A stretch of DNA of 64,000 nt from Gammaproteobacteria bacterium (lineage in GTDB: Bacteria > Gemmatimonadota > Gemmatimonadetes > Longimicrobiales > Gaopeijiaceae): contig JAPPMM010000016.1 in assembly GCA_028819075.1 (NCBI GenBank), positions 62,001-126,000 of the forward strand, given 5' to 3'. Of the stretch, positions 8,654 to 15,829 are shown piece after piece. Each line of letters starts with the position of its first letter. The stretch's first letter is position 1. Below the pieces are notes generated by a model that saw only the letters and a program-made list of their open reading frames with translations, was not told the origin of the DNA and did no database searches. Both the position numbers and the translations under genes were made by a program.

Positions 8654-9595
8654 GTGGCCGTGCCCTTCACTGAAGAAGAAATCAAGGCCCGGGTGCAGAA
8701 GGGCTACATCGTGGAATCTCCCGAGGAGATGACCGAGGGCTACAGGAAGGCGCTCGCCATCCAGCTCACGGTCCAGGCCGACACCGAACTGATGAGCGCG
8801 CCTTCCTACTGGATGGCCGCGCGCCACGCGCCCTCCGCCAACACCCAGGTGAGCGCGCACGCCATCATCCAGGACGAACTGGCGCACGCCAACATCGCCT
8901 ATCGCCTGCTGGAGGACATGGGCATCTCCAAGCAGAAGCTGGTCTACGAGCGGGAGCCGCACGAGTTCAAGCACCCCTACGGCTTCGACCAGCCCCTCGA
9001 CAACTGGGCGGACCTGGTGGTGGCCAATGGCTTCTTCGACCGCGCCGGCATCTGCCTGCTCTCGGACGTGCACCGCAACACTTCCTACGGGCCGCTCAAG
9101 CGGGCGCTGGTGAAGGTGGACATGGAGGAGACCTTCCACCTGCGACACGGGGAGGTGTGGATGCGGCGGCTGGCCCGGGCCGGCGGCGCGGCCAAGGAGA
9201 TTCTTCAGCGGTCGGTCGACTGGATGTTCCCGATGACCGTGGAGTGGTTCGGCCTGCCCGACGACCGCAAGCGCCACAGCGGCCAGCTCGAGTACAGGCT
9301 GAAGGGGCTCACCAACGACCAGTTGCGGCAGCTTTGGATGTCGTCCACGGTGCCCCTGTGCGAGCGGCTGGGCCTCGACGTCCCGGCGCATTTCGACGAG
9401 GCCTCGCAGTCGTACGTGCTCGACTATCCCTTCCCGTGCCAGTACGACGCGAGCGAGAAGCGCTGGCTCTTCGAGGAGGGGACAATCACGTGGGGCCAGG
9501 TCTTCGAGCGCTGGAAGGGGCGCGGCCCGATGAACGAGATCTACGTCGAGTCGATCCGGCGCTCGCGCGGCCAGGTGAGCTCGTGGCTGAACTGA
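8654..9595 (+). CDS. paaA: Phenylacetyl-CoA 1,2-epoxidase-type catalytic subunit PaaA
   Basis: A 313-residue ferritin-like di-iron protein, the catalytic subunit of the ring 1,2-phenylacetyl-CoA epoxidase. It keeps the iron-ligand motifs IIQDELAHAN and DMEETFHLRHGEVW, plus SYWMAARHAPS and MSSTVPLCERLGLDVP typical of PaaA. In known systems PaaABC(E) with PaaD maturation inserts one oxygen into phenylacetyl-CoA. The window shows no paaK ligase or paaG/Z genes, so the true aromatic-CoA substrate is not proved. GTG at 8654 is the longest start. A GGAAAGGA ribosome site at 8643-8650 sits nine bases from a second GTG at 8660, which may be the real start. Confidence 0.92.
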   Translation: MAVPFTEEEIKARVQKGYIVESPEEMTEGYRKALAIQLTVQADTELMSAPSYWMAARHAPSANTQVSAHAIIQDELAHANIAYRLLEDMGISKQKLVYEREPHEFKHPYGFDQPLDNWADLVVANGFFDRAGICLLSDVHRNTSYGPLKRALVKVDMEETFHLRHGEVWMRRLARAGGAAKEILQRSVDWMFPMTVEWFGLPDDRKRHSGQLEYRLKGLTNDQLRQLWMSSTVPLCERLGLDVPAHFDEASQSYVLDYPFPCQYDASEKRWLFEEGTITWGQVFERWKGRGPMNEIYVESIRRSRGQVSSWLN

Positions 9596-9987
9596 GCGTC
9601 GGGCTGCCGCTGCATGTGGCCTCGCACATGAGCGGCGGGCGCGACCTGTGGTCCGAGCCCCTGTCGGAGCGGCCCCATGATCCGGAGGCGGCCGTATGGC
9701 GCGCGCTCGGCGAGGTGCTCGACCCGGAGCTTCCCGTGAGCGTGACCGACCTGGGGCTGATCTACGGGGTGCGGGTGGACGGCGAGCGGGTCGAGGTTCG
9801 CCTGACTTTCACCGCCACGGCGTGCCCGTGCATGGAATTCATCGAGGAGGACGTGCGCGACCGGCTGCTCGCTGAGCCCTGGATTGCGGCGGTGGAGATC
9901 GAACAGGTATGGGATCCGCCCTGGACGAGCGCCCGCATCAGCCCCGCGGGACGGCGCGCGCTCCGGGGTGCCGGGGTGAGCGCCTGA
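9583..9987 (+). CDS. paaD: PaaD DUF59 half (PaaJ-like maturation factor lacking its zinc ribbon)
   Basis: A 134-residue protein with a DUF59 domain: VLDPELPVSVTDLGLIYGV, the Cys motif TATACPCMEF and VEIEQVWDPPW. This matches the N-terminal two thirds of PaaD, the factor thought to mature the epoxidase metal site. The usual C-terminal zinc ribbon is absent; it appears as a separate gene at 11029. GTG at 9583 overlaps the end of paaA by 13 bases with AGGTGAG just upstream. An ATG at 9628 is possible but has no ribosome site. Gene order A-D-B-C differs from the classical A-B-C-D order. Confidence 0.85.
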   Translation: MAELSVGLPLHVASHMSGGRDLWSEPLSERPHDPEAAVWRALGEVLDPELPVSVTDLGLIYGVRVDGERVEVRLTFTATACPCMEFIEEDVRDRLLAEPWIAAVEIEQVWDPPWTSARISPAGRRALRGAGVSA

Positions 9988-10007
9988 GGGCGCCGGCGGA
10001 GGGCACC

Positions 10008-10256
10008 ATGGAGGAAGCCGTCTACGATGTATTCGCGCGCAAGCAGAGGAGCGAGCCGCTCCGCCACATAGGCTACGTGGACGCCCCCGACGATGCCCTG
10101 GCGCGCGTCTACGCCTGGAAGACCTACGACGAGGAGAACTGGTTCGAGATGTGCGTCGTGCGCCGTGCCCACATCATCCCGGTGAACCGGATCGACGGCC
10201 CGTATGCGGCGCGCGCGACAGGCCGGCTCGGGCGCCGCGCCGGGGAGCTGGGGTGA
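10008..10256 (+). CDS. paaB: Phenylacetyl-CoA epoxidase subunit PaaB
   Basis: An 82-residue protein with the PaaB signature YDVFARKQRSEPLRHIGYV, then DDALARVYAWKTYDEENWFEM and VVRRAHI. PaaB is a small non-catalytic subunit that bridges PaaAC units in the complex. The ATG at 10008 follows GGAGGG at 9998-10003, so the longer open frame upstream is not used. The gene overlaps the next one at GTGA, suggesting coupled translation with the PaaC-like subunit. Confidence 0.9.
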   Translation: MEEAVYDVFARKQRSEPLRHIGYVDAPDDALARVYAWKTYDEENWFEMCVVRRAHIIPVNRIDGPYAARATGRLGRRAGELG

Positions 10257-11032
10257 ACGCCCGGGACTTTTCCCCCGAAGTCCGGGAAGCGCTCCAGAGG
10301 CTCGTCCTGTCGTTCGCCGACACAAAGCGCCTGCTCGGCATCCGCTACAGCGACTGGCTGCTGGGGGCCCCCTCCATCGAGAGCGGCATCGCGACCGCCT
10401 CCATGTCGCAGGACGAGTGGGGCCATGCGCGCCTCCTCTACGCGATGCTCAAGGACTTCGGCGTCGACCCCGTGGAGGTCGAGCATTCCCGCCCGCCCGC
10501 CGAGTATTGCTCGGCGTCCTGCCTGGACGAGCCCTTTGCCGACTGGGCCGCGGTCGTCGCCGGCATCGTGGTGGTGGATGGGACCCTTTCGCTGGCGCTG
10601 GAGGGATTTGCGAGGGGCGCCTACGACGCGGCCCGCCGGCGCATCCCCAAGATGCTCGCGGAGGAAGCGTTCCACCGCGATTTCGGACAAGCCTGGATGC
10701 GCCGCATCAGCGAGGGCTCCGAGGAAGGACGGGAGCTTCTGGCCGCCGCCGTCGAGTCGATGCTGCCCGACGCGGTCACGTGCCTCCTGCCCGGCGACGA
10801 CGAAGCCGAGCTGCTCGCCGGGGCGGGAGTGACGGGCCAACCGGGCGATGCGCGCGCCAGGCTGGCGCGGAGGCTGGCGGAGCCCCTGTCGGCGCTGGGC
10901 ATGGTGCCCGCCACCGATCCGCCGCTCCCCGGCGACTGGATCGCCAGCCGCCGCCGCCCGGCCGGTGAGCCTGCCGGAGACGCTGTCGAGCGCGCCCGTG
11001 GGGACCGCAACCGCGCGTTGTTCGTCGAATGA
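10253..11032 (+). CDS. paaC: PaaC-like ferritin-fold subunit retaining metal-binding motifs
   Basis: A 259-residue ferritin-like subunit of the epoxidase, assigned PaaC by position and length. It starts at GTG 10253, overlapping the paaB stop. It carries S-Q-D-E55-W-G-H58 and E137-E138-A-F-H141, which are the spacing and residues of di-iron ligand helices. Classical PaaC is described as a structural subunit that has lost its metal ligands, so their retention here is unusual. It may be a second metal-bearing subunit. The C-terminal 70 residues are low in recognisable motifs and rich in Arg, Ala and Pro. It overlaps the next gene by ATGA. Confidence 0.82.
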   Translation: MNARDFSPEVREALQRLVLSFADTKRLLGIRYSDWLLGAPSIESGIATASMSQDEWGHARLLYAMLKDFGVDPVEVEHSRPPAEYCSASCLDEPFADWAAVVAGIVVVDGTLSLALEGFARGAYDAARRRIPKMLAEEAFHRDFGQAWMRRISEGSEEGRELLAAAVESMLPDAVTCLLPGDDEAELLAGAGVTGQPGDARARLARRLAEPLSALGMVPATDPPLPGDWIASRRRPAGEPAGDAVERARGDRNRALFVE

Positions 11033-11229
11033 GCGCCGACGAGGTCGCGGCCGGCGCCACGACCGGCCTTCCCGCGTCCCCCAGATGCCCGTTCTGCGAC
11101 CGCACCGAGACCCGGCTGGTCAATCCGTTCGGCAGCCAGCTCTCGGTGGCAACCTACTGGTGCGACCGCTGCCGCACCGCGTTCGAGCACATCAAGTGGG
11201 CGGGGGCAGATTCCCCGCTTGTCCCCTGA
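11029..11229 (+). CDS. Stand-alone PaaD C-terminal zinc ribbon
   Basis: A 66-residue protein with two Cys pairs, CPFCDRTETRLVNPFG and YWCDRCRTAFEHIKW. The layout CPxC-x2-T-x-L-x-N/S-x-FG followed about 20 residues later by CxxC-x3-F-x-x-x-K is that of the C-terminal zinc ribbon of full-length PaaD. It overlaps the PaaC-like gene by ATGA, so it belongs to the operon. The simplest reading is that PaaD has been split, with the ribbon encoded apart from its DUF59 half. The first 15 residues appear to be a linker. Confidence 0.82.
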   Translation: MSADEVAAGATTGLPASPRCPFCDRTETRLVNPFGSQLSVATYWCDRCRTAFEHIKWAGADSPLVP

Positions 11230-11300
11230 AGCATACCGGCGGCTCGCGGGTACGCATCCAGACAACCTTGACACCACCACTTCCCATCCAGACGAGACTC

Positions 11301-11978
11301 ATGGTGAAGTTTTCCACATCGCATCGCGGCGCCCTCGGCGCGGCGCTCGCCATGGTCCTTTTTGCCGCTTGCTCGGCCTCGTCGGCCCTGCCTCCCTCCC
11401 GCGGCCTGATCACTCTCTCGGGCGCGCGCGTCCCTCCCGATCCCGCGCGCATGGACTCCATCGACATCTGGCTTCGCCCGCAGCTGGACAACATCCGGGA
11501 GGATCCCACCTTTCTCATTATCACCGACTTCCACGACGGACCCGTCATGCCCTGGGAGAACTTCGTCATGGAAGGTGACACTGCCCGCGGCGGCCTGGAC
11601 GGAACCATCGCCGACGCGCGGCCCGTGTACCTGGTATACGCGCACCTGCACCTCATGCACCGGATGGAACGGCTGGATGAGTGGCTTCCGGATGCGGTAG
11701 GGCTCGATGGGTACGAACTCGAGCGGGCGATCGTGGCCCGCACCGCGGACGTCTGGTTCTACGGTCGATCGCTGTACGGCTGGGCTCCCTATCTGCCCCT
11801 GGATGAACTGCTCTTCTCCAGCGAGAACGGTTATCTGGACGCCTATCTGCTGACCGCGCGCGCGGAGGAGTTCGCCATGGAGCGGGACGCCTGGCTGGAC
11901 GAGAGCGCCGGGGCGCAGGAGGCATACCGTACCTGGTTCCGGAGCGCCTTCGAGACCAACCCGCCCGGCTTGCGCTGA
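11301..11978 (+). CDS. Lipoprotein of unknown function
   Basis: A 225-residue protein with a clear lipoprotein signal (ALAMVLFAACSASSA, Cys near 20). The mature part has no domain I recognise. Conserved-looking pieces include PTFLIITDFHDGPVMPWENF, a DARPVYLVYAHLHLMHRM stretch and several Trp/Tyr-rich segments. It ends one base into the following methyltransferase gene, so the two are coupled. A role at the cell envelope is all that can be inferred. The ATG at 11301 opens on the signal peptide; the upstream part of the frame overlaps paaC and is not used. Confidence 0.7.
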   Translation: MVKFSTSHRGALGAALAMVLFAACSASSALPPSRGLITLSGARVPPDPARMDSIDIWLRPQLDNIREDPTFLIITDFHDGPVMPWENFVMEGDTARGGLDGTIADARPVYLVYAHLHLMHRMERLDEWLPDAVGLDGYELERAIVARTADVWFYGRSLYGWAPYLPLDELLFSSENGYLDAYLLTARAEEFAMERDAWLDESAGAQEAYRTWFRSAFETNPPGLR

Positions 11979-12772
11979 TGCCGGACCGCGACCCGCCGGC
12001 TCCGCACACGGGAGCGCGGGGTCGCGAATCTCCCGATGCGGGGCTGGTCGAGGAATGGGCCCGGACCGGGAACTGGCTCTTTCGCTGGCGCAGCTATCTG
12101 CCGCTGCTCGTCCTGGCCGCTCTCGCCGCCCTGAGCTTCGCCTTCCCACCCGGCACTGCCGGCCAACTGGACGGCTGGGAGCTGACGGGAATGCTGGTGG
12201 CCGTAGCGGGGCTGGTGCTGCGCACCTGGACCGTGGGGCATGCGCCGGCCGGGACTTCAGGCCGGGGAACCCGCAAGCTCGAAGCCACCGCGCTGAGCAC
12301 CGAGGGGATGTACTCGGTGGTGCGCCATCCCCTATACCTGGGGAACCTCCTGATCTGGGCGGGCGTGGCCACGACCACGGGCAGTCTCGCCGCCGTGGCG
12401 GTCACCATTCTCGTGTTCTGGAGCTACAACGGGCGCATCATGCTCGCCGAGGAGCGCTTCCTGCAGGCACGTTTCGGCTCCGACTTCACCCGCTGGGCGG
12501 CGCGCACGCCCGCGCTATTGCCGGCTCCGCGGCTCTGGCGGCCGTACCGGCTGCCGTTCTCGCTGCTGTTCGCGCTCGGGCGGGACCACGCCGCCCTGTA
12601 CGCCTGGGTGGCTGCGACCACTGCGCTGGAAGTCGCGGAGACGCTGGGCGCAGGGAACGGTCTCGATCTGGCGCCCTTCTGGGGGATCTACTTCGGAGCC
12701 GGCACGGTGGTGTATGTCGTGCTCTGGCGGCTCAAGAAGGACTCGACGCTGCTCGATGTGGAGGGCAGGTAG
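11978..12772 (+). CDS. ICMT/PEMT-like integral membrane methyltransferase
   Basis: A 264-residue membrane protein. Hydrophobic segments lie near residues 35-58, 70-85, 125-150 and 215-240. The family signature is TEGMYSVVRHPLYLGNLLIWAG followed by ILVFWSYNGRIMLAEERFL, the SAM-binding C-terminal motif (RHPxYxG ... EE) of isoprenylcysteine carboxyl methyltransferase and phospholipid methyltransferase-like proteins. Bacterial members methylate lipids or small hydrophobic substrates; the substrate here is unknown. Translation starts on the stop codon of the preceding lipoprotein gene, hinting at a shared envelope role. Confidence 0.82.
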   Translation: MPDRDPPAPHTGARGRESPDAGLVEEWARTGNWLFRWRSYLPLLVLAALAALSFAFPPGTAGQLDGWELTGMLVAVAGLVLRTWTVGHAPAGTSGRGTRKLEATALSTEGMYSVVRHPLYLGNLLIWAGVATTTGSLAAVAVTILVFWSYNGRIMLAEERFLQARFGSDFTRWAARTPALLPAPRLWRPYRLPFSLLFALGRDHAALYAWVAATTALEVAETLGAGNGLDLAPFWGIYFGAGTVVYVVLWRLKKDSTLLDVEGR

Positions 12773-12812
12773 ACGGCGCCGGTCGGGGAGAGGCGATGGT
12801 CGCGATTCGTCC

Positions 12813-13130
12813 TCACGACGGTGTGAGCAGCCACTTGATCGACACCGGATCGGTACCCGAGGCGTCTTCCCGCACGTGGACGTCGACGCGGCCCGTATCG
12901 GCGAGGCGGCGGTTGGTGACCCTGCCTCCGAACGCTGCGAACCCTGTCACCGTGACGCTGCGCCGGGTTCCGTCGGGAGCCGTGGCGGTGAGCCGCGAAC
13001 CCCGGAGGTCGCGCACCCGGGGCGGCGGGCCGTCCTGCAGCTGGAGCCGCAGAATGCGGCCGCCATGGGGCGCGTCCAAGGCGTCGATCACTCGAAAGAC
13101 CGGGGTTTGCCGTACACCGCTTGCGGCCAT
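12813..13130 (-). CDS. Small protein of unknown function, divergent from the decarboxylase
   Basis: A 105-residue soluble protein without signal peptide or membrane segment. It shows alternating hydrophobic residues typical of a beta-barrel-like fold (GGRILRLQLQDGPPP, GSRLTATAPDG, RSVTVTGFAAFGG). No family is recognised. The ATG at 13130 has a weak AAGG four bases upstream. Coding is supported by sensible strand pattern and by its tidy fit between a convergent methyltransferase and a divergent decarboxylase. It could regulate or assist the divergent gene, but there is no direct evidence. Confidence 0.55.
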   Translation of the reverse strand: MAASGVRQTPVFRVIDALDAPHGGRILRLQLQDGPPPRVRDLRGSRLTATAPDGTRRSVTVTGFAAFGGRVTNRRLADTGRVDVHVREDASGTDPVSIKWLLTPS

Positions 13131-13240
13131 GCTACCTTGGGAGGTTGGAGTCTGCCGCCGTGACCCGGCGAGGGTCCCGGGGCGATGGAGAAACAAACTG
13201 GAAACCCGGTATCTGCGCGTCAATGCCGGAAGGAGGAGAG

Positions 13241-14701
13241 GTGACCGGGCCCGGACCCGAACACGCGCGCGCCGAAGCGGGCGCGCTGCAACTGGACGCC
13301 GACCTGATGCGCCGCCTGGGATACGAGATGGTGGACCGGGTGGTGGCCCGCTGGACCGGCCTCCGCGAAGACCGCGCCTGGGGCACCGCCGACCGGGCGT
13401 ACACGGAAGCCCGTCTTCGCGAGGCGGCTCCCGAGACCGGCCGCGATCCGGACGAGGTCATCGACCGGGTTCTGCGCGACGTCCTTCCCTACGCGGGGCG
13501 CATCGATCATCCCCGCTTTTTCGCCTTCATTCCCTCCTCGCCCACCTGGCCGAGCTTCCTGGCGCACATGCTCACCGGCGGCTTCAACGTCTTCCAGGGC
13601 ACGTGGCTGGAATCGGCGGGTCCCAGCCAGGTGGAGCTGGTGGTGCTCGACTGGTTCCGCGAATGGCTGGGCATGCCGGAGACCGCGGGGGGTGTGTTCA
13701 CCAGCGGGGGCTCGGCCGCGACCCTGAACGCCATGGTGGCCGCGCGCCACGCGGCGGGCGACGGCGAGCGGCTGATGCTGTACGAGGGCGATCAGTGCCA
13801 CGCGTCCGTGGAACGGGCCGCGCGCATCTGCGGCTTCCGCGCGGACAACCTGCGCCGCGTGCCCACCGACGACCGTTACCGGCTCGATGTCGAGGTGCTG
13901 GAGCACATGATCCGCTACGACCGGGCCGAGGGAAGAACGCCCTTCATGGTGTCCGCCAACGCGGGAGCCACCAACACGGGGGCCATCGATCCGCTGGACG
14001 CCATCGCCGATCTGTGCGAGCGCGAGGGCCTCTGGTTCCACATCGACGGGGCCTACGGCGGCTTCGCGGTCCTCGACGAAGCCGCGCGGCGGAGCCTCAA
14101 GGGCATCGAACGTGCCGACAGTGTGGTTCTGGATCCGCACAAGTGGTTTTTCCAGCCCTATGAGACGGGGTGCCTGATGGTGCGCGACCCGGCGCTGCTG
14201 CGCGATGCCTTCCGGATCATGCCCGAGTACCTGCAGGACACGGACATGAGCCTGGAGCACGTGAACTTCGCCGACCGCGGACTCCAGTTGAGCCGCTCCT
14301 TCCGGGCGCTGCGGGTGTGGATGTCGGTCCAGATCCTGGGGCTGGAGGAGTTCCGAGTCGTCATCGGACGTGCGCTCGAGCTGGCGCGCAGGGCGGAGGC
14401 CTGGATCCGGGGACGCGCGCGCCTGGAGCTGCTCAGCCCGGCCAGCCTGGGCGTGGTCTGCTACCGCTTTCGACCGCCCGGCATGGATGCGCCGGCGCTG
14501 GATTCGCTCAACCGCGAGATCCAGGACGAGATCGTCGAGAGCGGTTTCGCGATGATCTCCTCGACGCGGCTTCAGGGCGCCTACTCGCTGCGCCTTTGCA
14601 TCCTCAACTACCGGAGCACCTGGCAGGACGTGCGCGCCACCCTCGAGCGCGTGGAAGAGATCGGACAGCGGCGCGTGAGGGCGGCGGCGTGCACCTCGTA
14701 G
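13241..14701 (+). CDS. Group II PLP-dependent decarboxylase (aromatic-L-amino-acid decarboxylase-like)
   Basis: A 486-residue fold-type I PLP enzyme that decarboxylates an amino acid. The cofactor Lys is in VVLDPHKWFFQPYE, the Asp that contacts the pyridine nitrogen is in WFHIDGAYGGFAV, and the substrate channel has HPRFFAFIPSSPTW. These fit the TDC/DDC family. GTG at 13241 is favoured as start because AGGAGG at 13231-13236 is four bases upstream; an ATG at 13223 precedes that site and is less likely. It overlaps the following CPBP gene by 13 bases. The amine product cannot be deduced; tyramine, tryptamine or phenethylamine are typical. Confidence 0.88.
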   Translation: MTGPGPEHARAEAGALQLDADLMRRLGYEMVDRVVARWTGLREDRAWGTADRAYTEARLREAAPETGRDPDEVIDRVLRDVLPYAGRIDHPRFFAFIPSSPTWPSFLAHMLTGGFNVFQGTWLESAGPSQVELVVLDWFREWLGMPETAGGVFTSGGSAATLNAMVAARHAAGDGERLMLYEGDQCHASVERAARICGFRADNLRRVPTDDRYRLDVEVLEHMIRYDRAEGRTPFMVSANAGATNTGAIDPLDAIADLCEREGLWFHIDGAYGGFAVLDEAARRSLKGIERADSVVLDPHKWFFQPYETGCLMVRDPALLRDAFRIMPEYLQDTDMSLEHVNFADRGLQLSRSFRALRVWMSVQILGLEEFRVVIGRALELARRAEAWIRGRARLELLSPASLGVVCYRFRPPGMDAPALDSLNREIQDEIVESGFAMISSTRLQGAYSLRLCILNYRSTWQDVRATLERVEEIGQRRVRAAACTS

Positions 14702-15381
14702 ACCAGATCCTGCTGGCGGTGCTGCTCGTCCTCGCTCCCATCAACGGCGTCGCGCAACTGTGGCTTGCCAGGAAGAACCAGGAGCTTGCGCGCATTCCCG
14801 TGTACGTGAGTTCCGGGATCTTCATCTTCGTCCTGGGAGCGGCCAGCGCGATCGTCGGGGTGACCGGCGTCGGACTGCCCGCCCTGGGGCTGGCGCCGCT
14901 CGACCCCTTCGCGTTCGTGGCGTGGACGGCCGCGATCGCCGCGGCGGTCCTGGGGATCATGATGCTGTTCACGTGGATCGCCCGTGCCGCCGGGCTGCGC
15001 GACTCGCCCTTCCTGGCCCGGCTGCTTCCACGCACCCGCCGCGAGAGGGCGTACTTCGCGGGCCTTTCCTTCGTTGCCGGGACGGGCGAAGAGATCGCCT
15101 ACCGGGGGTACGCCATGTCGGCGCTGGGGGCGATGTCGGTGGGCCCGTGGATGGCCGCGGCGGTCACCTCGGCGGCGTTCGGGTTGTTACATTCCTACCA
15201 GGGTGCGCGGGGTATCGTGACGACCGGGGTGGCCGGGTTCGCCTTCGCCGCGTCGTTCATTCTGACCGGGAGCATCTGGCCCGCGATGGCCGCGCACATC
15301 ACGATCGATCTGGTCGCCGGGCTGGTTCTCGGCGAGAGGCTGCTCACCCATCGAGACGGAGGAACCGAGGCGTGCGCGTAG
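14689..15381 (+). CDS. CPBP-family intramembrane metalloprotease
   Basis: A 230-residue membrane protein with about six hydrophobic segments. Catalytic motifs of the CAAX-protease/bacteriocin-processing family are intact: GEEIAYRGYAMSALG (EExxxR), then AAFGLLHSYQGARG (first conserved His) and AAHITIDLVAG (second His). Family members cleave peptide bonds within or near membranes, for example in prenyl-protein processing or bacteriocin self-immunity. GTG at 14689 follows TGAGGG by seven bases and lies inside the end of the decarboxylase gene. The stop overlaps the next gene. Substrate unknown. Confidence 0.85.
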   Translation: MHLVDQILLAVLLVLAPINGVAQLWLARKNQELARIPVYVSSGIFIFVLGAASAIVGVTGVGLPALGLAPLDPFAFVAWTAAIAAAVLGIMMLFTWIARAAGLRDSPFLARLLPRTRRERAYFAGLSFVAGTGEEIAYRGYAMSALGAMSVGPWMAAAVTSAAFGLLHSYQGARGIVTTGVAGFAFAASFILTGSIWPAMAAHITIDLVAGLVLGERLLTHRDGGTEACA

Positions 15382-15791
15382 ACCTCGCTTTGCTGGCGGA
15401 CGCCGCCACGGTGGACAGCGCCGGCAAGCTGAACATCCTGGGCATCTTCGATTCGATCACCTCCACGCGGTTTCCGGCCAAGCACGGCCTCATCTCCCTG
15501 GTGCTGCGCTTCTCGGCGGGGCTGGCGCAGGCCGGGGAACACGCCATCAGGATTCGGTTGCGCGGGCCGTCGGGGGAGGACGTCCTGCGCCTGGACGGCA
15601 AGGTCAAGTTCGGGCCCGGCCCGGCGAGTGATGGCGGACAACTGAAGATTCCCCACATCCTGAACATGGACGGGATCGTCTTCAGGACCCCGGGACGTTA
15701 CGCCTTCGATGTCGACCTCGACGGCGAGCATCAGGTGTCGCTGCCGCTGCGGGTGGTTTCGTCCGCATTCGCGGCGGCCGCCGAAGCCTGA
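15372..15791 (+). CDS. DUF6941-like small protein
   Basis: A 139-residue soluble protein beginning [20 protein letters not shown] and continuing [16 protein letters not shown], a pattern matching the DUF6941 family of unknown function. The remainder is predicted mostly beta. GTG at 15372 lies nine bases after GGAGG at 15358-15362 and overlaps the CPBP gene by ten bases. It is followed 38 bases later by the topoisomerase gene. The operon position gives no clear function. Confidence 0.75.
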   Translation: MRVDLALLADAATVDSAGKLNILGIFDSITSTRFPAKHGLISLVLRFSAGLAQAGEHAIRIRLRGPSGEDVLRLDGKVKFGPGPASDGGQLKIPHILNMDGIVFRTPGRYAFDVDLDGEHQVSLPLRVVSSAFAAAAEA

Positions 15792-15829
15792 GCGCCGCAC
15801 GTTTTCAGGTCCCCGGCCGAGGAGTAGTC

